Assembly (NCBI RefSeq): GCF_000982955.1
Contig: NZ_KQ058729.1
Span: 1-52,262 of the forward strand
Direction: 5' to 3'
Origin: Micromonospora sp. HK10
GTDB taxonomy: Bacteria > Actinomycetota > Actinomycetes > Mycobacteriales > Micromonosporaceae
Length of the DNA: 52,262 nucleotides
The translations under genes and the position numbers were made by a program. Below the pieces are notes generated by a model, which saw only the letters and a program-made list of their open reading frames with translations, was not told where the DNA came from and did no database searches. Positions 18,901 to 25,959 of the stretch are shown here, piece after piece; the stretch's first letter is position 1, and every line of letters starts with the position of its first letter.

Positions 18901-21390
18901 CGGATAGCCCTCGTTGTCGTATCCGTAGTTGGTCGTGTCGGTGGCCGGGTCCCCACCCGTGGCGTTGCCGCGTGGCCCGACGACGTGGTGCAGCCGGCCA
19001 GCGGCGTCATAGTGGTAAGTCGTCTTCGCGCCGGTCGCCTCGGTGGTGGAGGTGATGTTCCCGGCGTCGTCGTATCGGGTGGACCGGGTGTGTCCCGCTG
19101 GATTGGTGACGTCGGTCAGCCGGTTCGCGTTGTCGTAGACGTAAGTGGTGACGTGGTTGTCCGGGTCGGTGACGCTGGTCTGGTTGCCGTTGGCGTCGTA
19201 GCCGTAGGCGAATACCCGGCCGGCGGGGTCGGTGCTGGTCAGCATGCGTCCGGCACCGTCGTAGGTGTAGCGGGTGGTGTACTTGGCGGGGTCCGCGCCG
19301 GTGACATTGCCGCGCGGGTCGGTGCTGCTGAGCATCCGCCCGGCGGCGTCGTAGGTGTACGTCGTCTTGCGGCCACCCAGTGTGGTCATCGACGTCACGT
19401 TGCCGGCCGTGTCGTACCCGTAGGTGGTCACCCGCCCGGCGGGGGTGGTCACCGTCTTCACGTCCCCGGCCGTGGTGTAGGTGTAGCTGGTCTTGCCGCC
19501 CAGCGGATCGGTCTCGGTCAGCAGCCGCGCCTGTCCGTCATAGCCGTAGATGGTCTTCTTTCCACGGCCATCCGTGTACGAGGTGACGTTGTTCGCCGCG
19601 TCGTAGGTCCACGACTCGACGATCCCCACCGAGGTCGGTGAGCTCCGGCTGAGCATGTTGCCCCGGGTGTCGTACGTCATCGTGGTGACGTGGTTGTTCC
19701 GATCGGTGATCTTGATCGGTCGTAGCGTTGGGTTGGGTTTGTTGAAGTCGTACTCGTAGGCTGTCACCTTGCCCAGCGGATCGATCTGCTCGGTCAGCAC
19801 GCTGCCCTTGTAGATGTCGGTCCAGATGCCACCGTTGTTGTCCGGGAAGTTCGCCACCGAACTGCCCCATGTCGGCTGGGTGGTGTGGCCGGTGGCGTCG
19901 GTCTGCTGAATGACCCGGCCGGACGAGTCATAGGTGGTCTGCATCACCAGCTTGTTACGCGGATCGGTGATGCTGTTCAGTCGCTGGCTAGCGTCATAGG
20001 TGTACTTCGTGATGCCACCGTTGAGGTCGCGCACCGTGGCGAGCCGGTTGCCGCTGTCGTAGGTGTAGGCGAGGTACCGGCCGTCGGCGAGGGTGACCCG
20101 GTTCAGCCGGCCCGACGTCGCGTCGTATGCGAAGGTGTGGGTACGACCCGCCCCGTCCGTGACACCGGTCAGCTTCGAGTTGGTATAGCTGAAGCTGAGC
20201 CCGATGCCCGACCGGTCCTTCCAGGACGCCAGGTAACCCACCGAGTCAAAGGTCAGCTTTTCCTGGTCGACCGTGGTGAGTGTCAAACCGGTGGCGAGGG
20301 TGCCGGCGAGGGTGGCCTGCACTCCGGCGGAGGCGGTTTCCCACTTGCCCGCGCCGAGGTCCTTGAAGACGGCGTACGAACCGTCCTCCAATCTCAGGTT
20401 CGCCCGGCCCGATGACACATTCACCCACAACGGGTACGAGTGCGCCCACCGTGGACCGAGCCAGACCGAAACGTTGCTGGCCGACGAGTAGGTCCGGGCC
20501 AGCCGGAAGTCCACTCCCGGTGCGGGCACGTGAGCATCGACGACGGACTCGCTCAGCCCGCCGGTCGCCGTGTTGACCGGGTCACCCCGGAACGCCTGGA
20601 AGCACGGCCGGCCGCTGGCGTTGCTGAGCCCGCAGCCCAGGGTCTCGTTCGCGGGCAGGACCGACGCGCCGCCCCGGGCCACGACAACTGGCGATATCGC
20701 CTCGGCACTCCAGTCCGTCCCACAGCTCCAGTCCAGGCTCCATTCCTGTGCGGTGCCGCTCGCCGTAACGGCGACCTTCCCGTAGTAGCCGACACCGGGC
20801 ACGTAGCCGTGCTCGGGGGTCATGTACCACCCGTAGGAGCCAGCGGAGCTCGGGAACCCCGCGTTGAAACAGTACTCATCGATCTTGACGTTGTCCGAAG
20901 CGCGATGGACGGTGATGTGGTAGGCGACTGCGCTTGCTGGCTGCTCCCAGTCGATGCCCCAATAGATCGTGCCGGGGTCCAGCTCGAAGTCCCCGGGGAC
21001 CACAAAATTGAACGGCGGGCCGATGGCCGCGCTCGCGGGGGCGGACGAGGCGATCGCGGCGGAGCGGCTGGATTTCCGCATCCCCGTCATCCGATGTCCG
21101 CCCGGCGCGTCGTGCCGCTTTCGCACCCACTCGGTGGCGCTGTGGGCCTCGTTCCGTCGCGCCGACCGGTGGGCGCTCTGCAGCTTCTCGACCTGCGCCT
21201 GGCGCTCCGCCAGCGTCATTGGTTTCGGTGGCTTCGGGACCTGCCGGGCGGGCGGCACCACGGCGGTCGGCCGGGCCGCCGAGCCGCGCTGGCCGGTGGT
21301 AGCTCCAGCCGGCGAGACACCGACTACTTGAAGCATGACAAGCATCGCGAGCACGAACGTGGGCAGGCTGAAGTGTTTCGATCGATGCAT
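15961..21390 (-). CDS. secreted Rhs-repeat polymorphic toxin with REase-fold C-terminal domain
   Basis: 1809 residues from the ATG at 21390 (GGGGGA before it). A signal peptide covers about 1-31. After an Ig/fibronectin-like part comes a DUF6531-type start (GDPVNTATGGLSESVVDAHV, about 270), then dozens of YD repeats (forms like YGYDTAGNVTS) to about 1490. The Rhs core terminator is YDAGNGRFTTPDPVPQALG (about 1515). A glycine-rich hydrophobic stretch follows (1545-1640), then a C-terminal toxin of about 100 residues: REFDAVSQRYVAQSKPANYK carries a D...QxK pattern of restriction-endonuclease-fold toxins, with FRNQAKATFEKAIETGR after it. The Rhs shell encapsulates and delivers the toxin in interbacterial competition. 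The Imm7 gene is coupled downstream. Exact Tox-REase subfamily not settled. Confidence 0.92.
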   Translation of the reverse strand: MHRSKHFSLPTFVLAMLVMLQVVGVSPAGATTGQRGSAARPTAVVPPARQVPKPPKPMTLAERQAQVEKLQSAHRSARRNEAHSATEWVRKRHDAPGGHRMTGMRKSSRSAAIASSAPASAAIGPPFNFVVPGDFELDPGTIYWGIDWEQPASAVAYHITVHRASDNVKIDEYCFNAGFPSSAGSYGWYMTPEHGYVPGVGYYGKVAVTASGTAQEWSLDWSCGTDWSAEAISPVVVARGGASVLPANETLGCGLSNASGRPCFQAFRGDPVNTATGGLSESVVDAHVPAPGVDFRLARTYSSASNVSVWLGPRWAHSYPLWVNVSSGRANLRLEDGSYAVFKDLGAGKWETASAGVQATLAGTLATGLTLTTVDQEKLTFDSVGYLASWKDRSGIGLSFSYTNSKLTGVTDGAGRTHTFAYDATSGRLNRVTLADGRYLAYTYDSGNRLATVRDLNGGITKYTYDASQRLNSITDPRNKLVMQTTYDSSGRVIQQTDATGHTTQPTWGSSVANFPDNNGGIWTDIYKGSVLTEQIDPLGKVTAYEYDFNKPNPTLRPIKITDRNNHVTTMTYDTRGNMLSRSSPTSVGIVESWTYDAANNVTSYTDGRGKKTIYGYDGQARLLTETDPLGGKTSYTYTTAGDVKTVTTPAGRVTTYGYDTAGNVTSMTTLGGRKTTYTYDAAGRMLSSTDPRGNVTGADPAKYTTRYTYDGAGRMLTSTDPAGRVFAYGYDANGNQTSVTDPDNHVTTYVYDNANRLTDVTNPAGHTRSTRYDDAGNITSTTEATGAKTTYHYDAAGRLHHVVGPRGNATGGDPATDTTNYGYDNEGYPTSVTDPSGAVTETKYDDVNRPTQVIDPLQRITKYGYDKAGNQTSVTDPSGAVTSWQYDDTGRLDATIDALTKTTSYDHDPDGLRTHEVNPLGHTTTWKYDNDGRLESMTDPRGNAAGATAADFTTSFQYDAAGNRTKIIDPLGRSTVTEYDASNRPTKVFDANNHPTAYEYDSLGRVQKVTPPNHPATSFGYDLAGNLDTVTTPMGKIYDYDHDKSGRVTAVKTPGGRVTGYAYTWDGLVDTMTLPAGSIKYTYDRAGRTTKVDYSDTTPDLTYTYDGAGQIKTASNGTSTATYGYDTAGRVNSIVRGGKTFGYGWNKNGQLERRTLPDGRVQSYTWRDDHRMSGTKLTSDATSWQVSYGYDVAGNRTSVTRQGGPSSAYTYDRAGSLTRVAHTSGSTMLVSQDVTRNLAGAPDTVTTTRGGSTSRAIYSYDDIGQVTRVCRPAAGTTCAATDQQTSYGYDHNGNRKSKVTTQSGSTSTTTYAYDDDDRPTGRTVNGATTTLTYNANGALATEVGPGGTTTYGYGLDANLRRVQPPTGPVVGYDYDEDGNRIGRTVNASTDATWTVDTLGLPTRVEEKNGSGTLTHKWWEEPQGQLGSAIADTVAGTPAWLLDDYQGSVTDLANATALTGSATIDPFGEVVTSSGTYANNPLRFHGQYLDQKNGLYDVRARDYDAGNGRFTTPDPVPQALGTSFTQTYHYGYNRPTVLSDPTGQCAIVCTAIIGGIVGGAVGGVDCWLSGDDRNTCIKKVVVGAAAGALTGATMGMAGGAGTGLYGGLAAGSQSGVRQVATSAIVGGSGSALYGSGVAAWTGQPYSYSDAGQDFLWGAAFGGVGGYPGSRAGGLLNGAQCPGVPSGGFPKRAYVGRTPTELIDVNVHDPAAIALAARIGGRPSVKFEPRGREFDAVSQRYVAQSKPANYKMGSDFRNQAKATFEKAIETGRVPYFHFEGPPAGGVLRKLHEYGVRYGIEPVIDTRPLGG

Positions 21391-21664
21391 GAACGGTCCC
21401 CCGTGGACAGATGATGGTATCGACGATGCGGCCGCTGGAAAGCCAGCCAGTCAGGAGCTTCCCATCGAAGTGCGAGGATATGTAAGGCCTTACATCCGAG
21501 CCGATCCCGTGCTATACGTACGCGCGAGTTCACGCTGTGTGGCCGTCCAGGGCATACGACGGATCCGGTAGTTCGGTGGCGCGCGGCCGCAACTGTCTCG
21601 TGCTGACCCGACAGGTCGAGGCACTCACCGCTCTGCTCGCCGCACGCGGACACCAGCCGCTCGT
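21391..21664. other. gene-free stretch upstream of the Rhs toxin
   Basis: This holds the toxin's leader and presumed promoter on the reverse strand. Local AT content is raised around 21480-21520 (GATATGTAAGGCC), where a promoter may lie. I see no gene. Confidence 0.4.
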
Positions 21665-21699
21665 GCTCCACCCCTGGGCTACGAGGGCGCGAGGGCTCA
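21665..21699 (-). repeat. copy D: degenerate tRNA-Arg 5'-half remnant
   Basis: On the reverse strand it reads TGAGCCCTCGCGCCCTCGTA then GCCCAGGGG and TGGAGC, matching the CCCTCGC lead-in, acceptor strand and D-arm of copies A and B with one base missing in the D-loop. Its first three bases are the stop codon of the flavin reductase gene. The rest of the tRNA and the upstream promoter part are absent. Confidence 0.6.
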
Positions 21700-22260
21700 G
21701 CAGTCGTACGGACGGTCCGCCCGGGCGGCTGCCAGGGTGTGGGCCCACCAGTTCAGCTGGCGCACCATCTCGGCGAGGGCGGCTTCAACGCGCCCGGGAT
21801 CGCGCAGTTCGCCATCGTCGTCGAACGCGTCGTGCACGTTGGGAATCAGGACGCTGGTGCGCATGGTGGGGACGTGCAGTTCGGCGAAGACGGTCCGTAG
21901 CTGTTCAACGGCGCGCAGACCGCCGGAGGCACCGCCGTAGGAGACGAATCCGAGGGGCTTGGCCCGCCACTCTTCGTAGGGCGTGTCGATGGCCGTCTTC
22001 AGGGGGCCGGGATAGCCGTGGTTGTACTCGGGCGTGACCACGACGAAGCCGTCGGCCTGTTCGACGCGCTTGGTGAACCGCTCGGCGTCTCCACCACCGG
22101 CCAGGTCGCCGGGGAGATCGAGTTCGGCCAGGTCGAGGTGGTCCACGACGGCGTCGGTGTGCCGGTCGAGGTGGCGCAGGAACCACCGCGTCACTCTCGG
22201 GCCGATGCGGTCGGCGCGGACGCTGGCGGTGATGACGGAGAGGGAATACGGGTCACGCAT
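21697..22260 (-). CDS. NADPH-dependent FMN reductase family protein
   Basis: 187 residues from the ATG at 22260, six bases after AGGAG; an ATG two codons earlier is too close to that site. A flavodoxin-like fold is indicated by SLSVITASVRADRIGPRVTR (phosphate loop), VVVTPEYNHGYPGPLKTAID (flavin-contacting motif typical of the family) and GFVSYGGASGGLRAVEQLR. Such enzymes reduce FMN or quinones using NAD(P)H. The start overlaps the end of the arylamine N-acetyltransferase gene, so they share a transcript with the LacI regulator further upstream. Its stop is shared with tRNA-half remnant D, marking the edge of the accessory region. Confidence 0.9.
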   Translation of the reverse strand: MRDPYSLSVITASVRADRIGPRVTRWFLRHLDRHTDAVVDHLDLAELDLPGDLAGGGDAERFTKRVEQADGFVVVTPEYNHGYPGPLKTAIDTPYEEWRAKPLGFVSYGGASGGLRAVEQLRTVFAELHVPTMRTSVLIPNVHDAFDDDGELRDPGRVEAALAEMVRQLNWWAHTLAAARADRPYDC

Positions 22261-23176
22261 CGTCATCTCCTGTCGGTGGTCGGAGTTCCAGGTCCGGGGC
22301 GGTGGGGCGGTCTACGCCGGGTGGGGCGAGGGTGGCGACGAGGGTCTGGACGTCCGGCGGGCTCAGGGCAAGGCCGAACTCGGCGTTGAGGACGGCGCCG
22401 TACTCCTCGTCGGTCAGCGATCGGGTGCGGGTCGCGGCACCGGGGCGTTCCTCGCTGTAGTCGCGGCCGATGAGACGCCGGACCCTCGTGTCGTCCTTGT
22501 GGACGACGATGCACTGCTGGGTGAACGGCGAGGATGGGCTGGTGGAGGTGTTGTGGTTGGCGACCTCGACGTCGACCGGGTACTGCGGCTCCTCGGTGAA
22601 GGTCAGCAGGGTGGTCCAGGTGTCGGTGGTCCGCTCCTGCAGCCGCCAGGCGTCGTCCGTGCCGCGCCGGAGCTGGTACTCCCACGCGCCTTGTCGCTGC
22701 GGGGCGTCCTCGACCAGCGGCACCGGTTCGAGCAGGCCGGAGCCGAAGCCCACGTCGGCCAGCCACACCTGGTCGCCGTCGTCGACCCGCAGGACCAGGT
22801 GCGAGCGTGGGCGCGGCTGCTCGGCCGGGTCGCCGGTACGGGCGAGCAGCCGGTCCACCCGGTAGCCGAGGTGCTGGAGTACCCCGCCGAAGAGCACGTT
22901 GTGCTCGTAGCAGTACCCGCCGCGGCCGGCGTGGACGAGCTTGTCCTGCACCCGCGGCAGGTCCACCTCGACGCCCCGGCCGAGCATCACGTCCAGGTTC
23001 TCGAAGGTGATCGCGGCGATGTGGGCCCGATGCAGGTTGCGGAGCGTCGCACCGTCCGGTGCGGTGGGCCCGCGGTGACCGACCCGACGCAGGTAAGCGT
23101 CGACATCGAGTGCGTCGATCCGCCAATGGGTCGTGGAACGTGTGTCTCCCGGTGGCGAAGCCTGTCGAGGGGTCAT
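22253..23176 (-). CDS. arylamine N-acetyltransferase
   Basis: 307 residues, the usual length. The catalytic triad can be placed: Cys in RGGYCYEHN (about 88), His in RPRSHLVLRV (about 127) and Asp in VWLADVGFGS (about 142). ITFENLDVMLGRGVEVDL is the conserved N-terminal domain block. The enzyme moves acetyl from acetyl-CoA to aromatic amines and hydrazines by a ping-pong mechanism; relatives in rifamycin-type pathways close macrolactams, but no such cluster is here. GAGAGGA precedes the ATG. It lies 17 bases after the LacI regulator stop and overlaps the flavin reductase start, suggesting one operon. Confidence 0.95.
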   Translation of the reverse strand: MTPRQASPPGDTRSTTHWRIDALDVDAYLRRVGHRGPTAPDGATLRNLHRAHIAAITFENLDVMLGRGVEVDLPRVQDKLVHAGRGGYCYEHNVLFGGVLQHLGYRVDRLLARTGDPAEQPRPRSHLVLRVDDGDQVWLADVGFGSGLLEPVPLVEDAPQRQGAWEYQLRRGTDDAWRLQERTTDTWTTLLTFTEEPQYPVDVEVANHNTSTSPSSPFTQQCIVVHKDDTRVRRLIGRDYSEERPGAATRTRSLTDEEYGAVLNAEFGLALSPPDVQTLVATLAPPGVDRPTAPDLELRPPTGDDDA

Positions 23177-23193
23177 GTCACATTCCTCTCCCG

Positions 23194-24249
23194 TCAGCGA
23201 TTCGGAGCGGGACCGGTGCTGGAGCGGACGACGAGTTCGGTCGGCAGGGTCAGGCGACTCGGCGTGTTGTCCGGGTCGAGCAACATGCGTGCCATCAGCC
23301 GGCCCTTCTCGTGGATGGGCTGACGGACGGTGGTCAACCCGGTCGAGGCCGCCAGGGGCACGTCATCGAAGCCGGTGACCGACACGTCGTGTCCGACGCG
23401 AAGCCCTTGGACCGTGGCGACCTCGACGACGGCGGCGGCGAGCACGTCGCTGTCCGCGGCGATCGCCGTCGGGCGGTCGGGGGCCGCGAGGAGCGATGTC
23501 GCCGCCAGGCGCCCGGTGGCGTCGGCGTTGTTTCCGCCACTGACGACGCGCACTCGGGCCCCAGCGGGCAGCGCCTCGCGGATGCCGGCGAGCCGATGCC
23601 GCGAGTATGGGTAGAGCGCTGCCTCGTCGGCGGGCGGGACGGCGCAACCCGGCTCCCGCGGGGAGGAGAGGACCACCGCGACCTCGCGGTGGCCGAGGTC
23701 GGCGAGGTGGCGTCCGATCTTCCGACCCGCCTGCCGATCGTCGATCAGCACACAGCGACCTGCTGCCGTCTCGGAGGAGCGAACCAGGGGTAGCGAACGC
23801 TCGGACAGCGCACGGACGGCCGGATGGTCGTCCGTGAACCCGTCGGCCACCGCACCGTCGATGACCGCCCGGTGCACGGCGTCAAGCGACTCACGTACCT
23901 CCGCGTCGCTGAGTCCCGCGACGACCGGCGCGAACGGAATGAGCACCAGACTCGTACGGCTGTGCGCCAGGGCCTCGGCGAGGCCGCCGAGCAGGGCAAG
24001 GACGTAGGGGTCACGGAAGGCGTACGTCAGCCCGGTCGTGAAGATGACGCCGATCGCGTTGGCCCGCCCGGTCCGCAACGACCTCGCGGCGGCATCCGGG
24101 CCGGAGTAACCGAGTTCGCGTGCCACGGCGAGGATCCGCGACCGCATCTCGCTGGACAACCGATCCGGGCGGTTGAAGGCGTACGACACCGCAGCCGTCG
24201 AGACTCCGGCTGCCTCAGCGACCGACCGCAAGGTAACCCGCACACCCAT
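23194..24249 (-). CDS. LacI-family transcriptional regulator
   Basis: 351 residues. The helix-turn-helix and hinge are classical: VTLRSVAEAAGVSTAAVSYA, FNRPDRLSSEMRSRILAVAR, ELGYSGPDAAARSLRTGRAN. The periplasmic-binding-like effector domain follows, with GVIFTTG, VIDGAVADGF, VSVTGFDDVPLAA and TTVRQPIHEKGRLMARMLL. It heads the presumed operon with the acetyltransferase and flavin reductase. A palindrome just before its start suggests autoregulation. No sugar transporter is adjacent, so the effector is unknown. Confidence 0.94.
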   Translation of the reverse strand: MGVRVTLRSVAEAAGVSTAAVSYAFNRPDRLSSEMRSRILAVARELGYSGPDAAARSLRTGRANAIGVIFTTGLTYAFRDPYVLALLGGLAEALAHSRTSLVLIPFAPVVAGLSDAEVRESLDAVHRAVIDGAVADGFTDDHPAVRALSERSLPLVRSSETAAGRCVLIDDRQAGRKIGRHLADLGHREVAVVLSSPREPGCAVPPADEAALYPYSRHRLAGIREALPAGARVRVVSGGNNADATGRLAATSLLAAPDRPTAIAADSDVLAAAVVEVATVQGLRVGHDVSVTGFDDVPLAASTGLTTVRQPIHEKGRLMARMLLDPDNTPSRLTLPTELVVRSSTGPAPNR

Positions 24250-24259
24250 GCCATCCCCT

Positions 24260-24275
24260 TGTTAATCGTTTAACA
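24260..24275. promoter_or_regulatory. LacI-type operator
   Basis: TGTTAATCGTTTAACA has TGTTAA/TTAACA arms around a central CG, the usual geometry of LacI-family operators. It lies 11 bases upstream of the regulator's start codon. Confidence 0.75.
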
Positions 24276-24579
24276 TGGTGCATCGTGGCAAGTGTGACGT
24301 CAAGCAGAGGCCCAGGGCCACAGCGGCGATCCCCTGGCGCGTTGCCGGGTGACCATCAACTCGGTGACTGGCTCGCGGACGTGCAGGACCGCACGTCGGT
24401 GGCTACCGGTCACCGGCGGCGCCGTCCGTCTCGTCAACCTCGCCGCGCAGCCGTGGGCGTCCGCGGGTCAGGCTCGAAGGCACCGGCCCGACCCACGCGC
24501 TGGTGATCCTGGAAGGACCTGCCAGCGCCGGCTGGCAACGCGGACGCGGTGTGCGGGCCCGGGAACGGGGAAGCTCAGT
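24276..24579. other. gene-free stretch between the LacI and ECF41 genes
   Basis: No intact gene. Forward-strand frames give VNLAAQPWASAG and then, after a frame change, RLEGTGPTHALVILEGPASAGW, which read like protein; a decayed coding remnant is possible. Confidence 0.35.
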
Positions 24580-25473
24580 TCATCGCAGGGTGAGCGGGGT
24601 TTCGGATTCGACGCGGGTCAGCTTCTCGGGGTTGCGGACGTAGTAGAGGCCGGTGATGCGGGCATCCTCGACACGGATCGCCAGGACGCCGTCGAGCTCG
24701 CCGTCCAGGCGTACGAGGAGTGCCAGGTTGCCGTTGACCACGGTCGGTTCAGCGGTGAGCGTGCCGTCGACCTTGCCCAGGCCACCGAGGAACATGCGGG
24801 CCACCTTCTCCGCGCCGGCGATCGGCCGCAGCGCGGCCTGCTTGACGCCGCCGCCGTCGCCGACCAGGACGACGTCAGGGGCGAGCACGTCGAGGAGACC
24901 CTGCAGGTCCCTGGTCTCGACCGCGCGTTGGAAGGCCCCCAGGGCCGCTCGGGTCTCGCTCGGGGAGACCGGCTGGCGGGGGCGGCGGGCATCGACGTGC
25001 TGGCGGGCGCGGTGCGCGATCTGGTGGACGGCCGCGGGGCTCTTGCCGACGGCGGCCGCGATCTCGTCGTAGCTGACATCGAAGGCCTCGCGCAGAACGA
25101 AGACGGCGCGCTCGGTCGGCGACAGTGTCTCCAGGACGATCATGAGCCCCATCGACACGCTCTCGGCGAGCATGACGTCTTCGGCCACATCCGGTGCGGT
25201 GAGCAGCGGGTCGGGCAGCCAGGGGCCGACGTAGGCCTCCTTGCGGCGTTGCATGGTGCGCAGCCGGTTGAGCGACTGCCGGGTGGTGATCCGGACCAGG
25301 TAGGCGCGCTGGTCGCGAACCTGCTCCGTATCGACCTTGCTCCACCGCAGCCAGGTTTCCTGGAGGACGTCCTCGGCATCGGTGGCCGATCCAAGCATCT
25401 CGTATGCGACGGTGAAGAGCAGGTTGCGGTGGGCGACGAAGGTATCCGTCGCCGGGTCAGTGGCGTGGCTCAC
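24580..25473 (-). CDS. ECF41-type sigma factor with SnoaL-like C-terminal domain (SigJ-like)
   Basis: About 297 residues from the GTG at 25473 (AAGGGA six bases before); the frame extends to 25509. Region 2 (LLFTVAYEMLGSATDAEDVL) and region 4 (LSPTERAVFVLREAFDVSYD, AAVGKSPAAVHQIAHRARQH) are followed by a fused SnoaL-like domain (about 180-297). The ECF41 hallmarks are present in near-canonical form: WLPDPLL in the linker, DGGGVKQAA and a C-terminal NPEKL. In ECF41 factors the C-terminal domain acts as a built-in anti-sigma element. The gene directly downstream of a DoxX/flavoprotein pair on the same strand matches the family's habit of sitting beside redox-related genes. Confidence 0.93.
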   Translation of the reverse strand: MSHATDPATDTFVAHRNLLFTVAYEMLGSATDAEDVLQETWLRWSKVDTEQVRDQRAYLVRITTRQSLNRLRTMQRRKEAYVGPWLPDPLLTAPDVAEDVMLAESVSMGLMIVLETLSPTERAVFVLREAFDVSYDEIAAAVGKSPAAVHQIAHRARQHVDARRPRQPVSPSETRAALGAFQRAVETRDLQGLLDVLAPDVVLVGDGGGVKQAALRPIAGAEKVARMFLGGLGKVDGTLTAEPTVVNGNLALLVRLDGELDGVLAIRVEDARITGLYYVRNPEKLTRVESETPLTLR

Positions 25474-25575
25474 ATCGCGTCCCTTCTTCGTCGCGGGCGG
25501 CCCGGTCACCGAAGGCCCTCAACCTTCGGATCACCCGCGCCCACCCGGCACCACCCCGCCAGCGGCACGGCTTCA

Positions 25576-25959
25576 TCAGGCGGTGAAAGGCTCGAGGCCG
25601 AAACGGCCCCACGCGATGAAGGTGGCAAGCGCGACGTAGCCCAGGTTCACCATGACCAGTCTGAACTGATTGAGCCGGACATGGATGATCATCGCACCGA
25701 CCATGAGCAGAACCCAGCAGACGGCAGTCACCGGCACCATGAACGGTGCGATGTCGAGCACCGCGGGCAGGATCAGGCCAACCGCGGCCAGGAGCTCGAG
25801 CACCCCGATGGTCTTGATGAAGCCGACGCTGGCGTGTCCGGTCCATTCCCCGCCCTTAAGCGCAGCCAGCTTCTCCCTGGGTACGAACGTCTTGGTGATT
25901 CCGCCGGTCAGGGAGACTGCCGCCAGCAGCCCGCTGGCGATCCAGAGAGCGAGGTTCAT
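25576..25959 (-). CDS. DoxX-family membrane protein
   Basis: 127 residues from the ATG at 25959, overlapping the oxidoreductase stop as ATGA. Four membrane helices are evident (ALWIASGLLAAVSLTGGITK; GVLELLAAVGLILPAVL; MVPVTAVCWVLLMVGAMII; LVMVNLGYVALATFIAW), the DoxX/DoxD-like four-helix layout. DoxX proteins associate with quinone or thiol redox systems. Translational coupling to the NDH-2-like flavoprotein suggests a membrane partner for it. The next gene downstream is the ECF41 factor. Confidence 0.88.
   Translation of the reverse strand: MNLALWIASGLLAAVSLTGGITKTFVPREKLAALKGGEWTGHASVGFIKTIGVLELLAAVGLILPAVLDIAPFMVPVTAVCWVLLMVGAMIIHVRLNQFRLVMVNLGYVALATFIAWGRFGLEPFTA

Noticed and set aside
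16804..19641. Long forward-strand open frame of about 945 codons
   Set aside because: Shadow of the YD-repeat region of the Rhs toxin; the apparent Val/Gly/His repeats mirror the sense-strand repeats.
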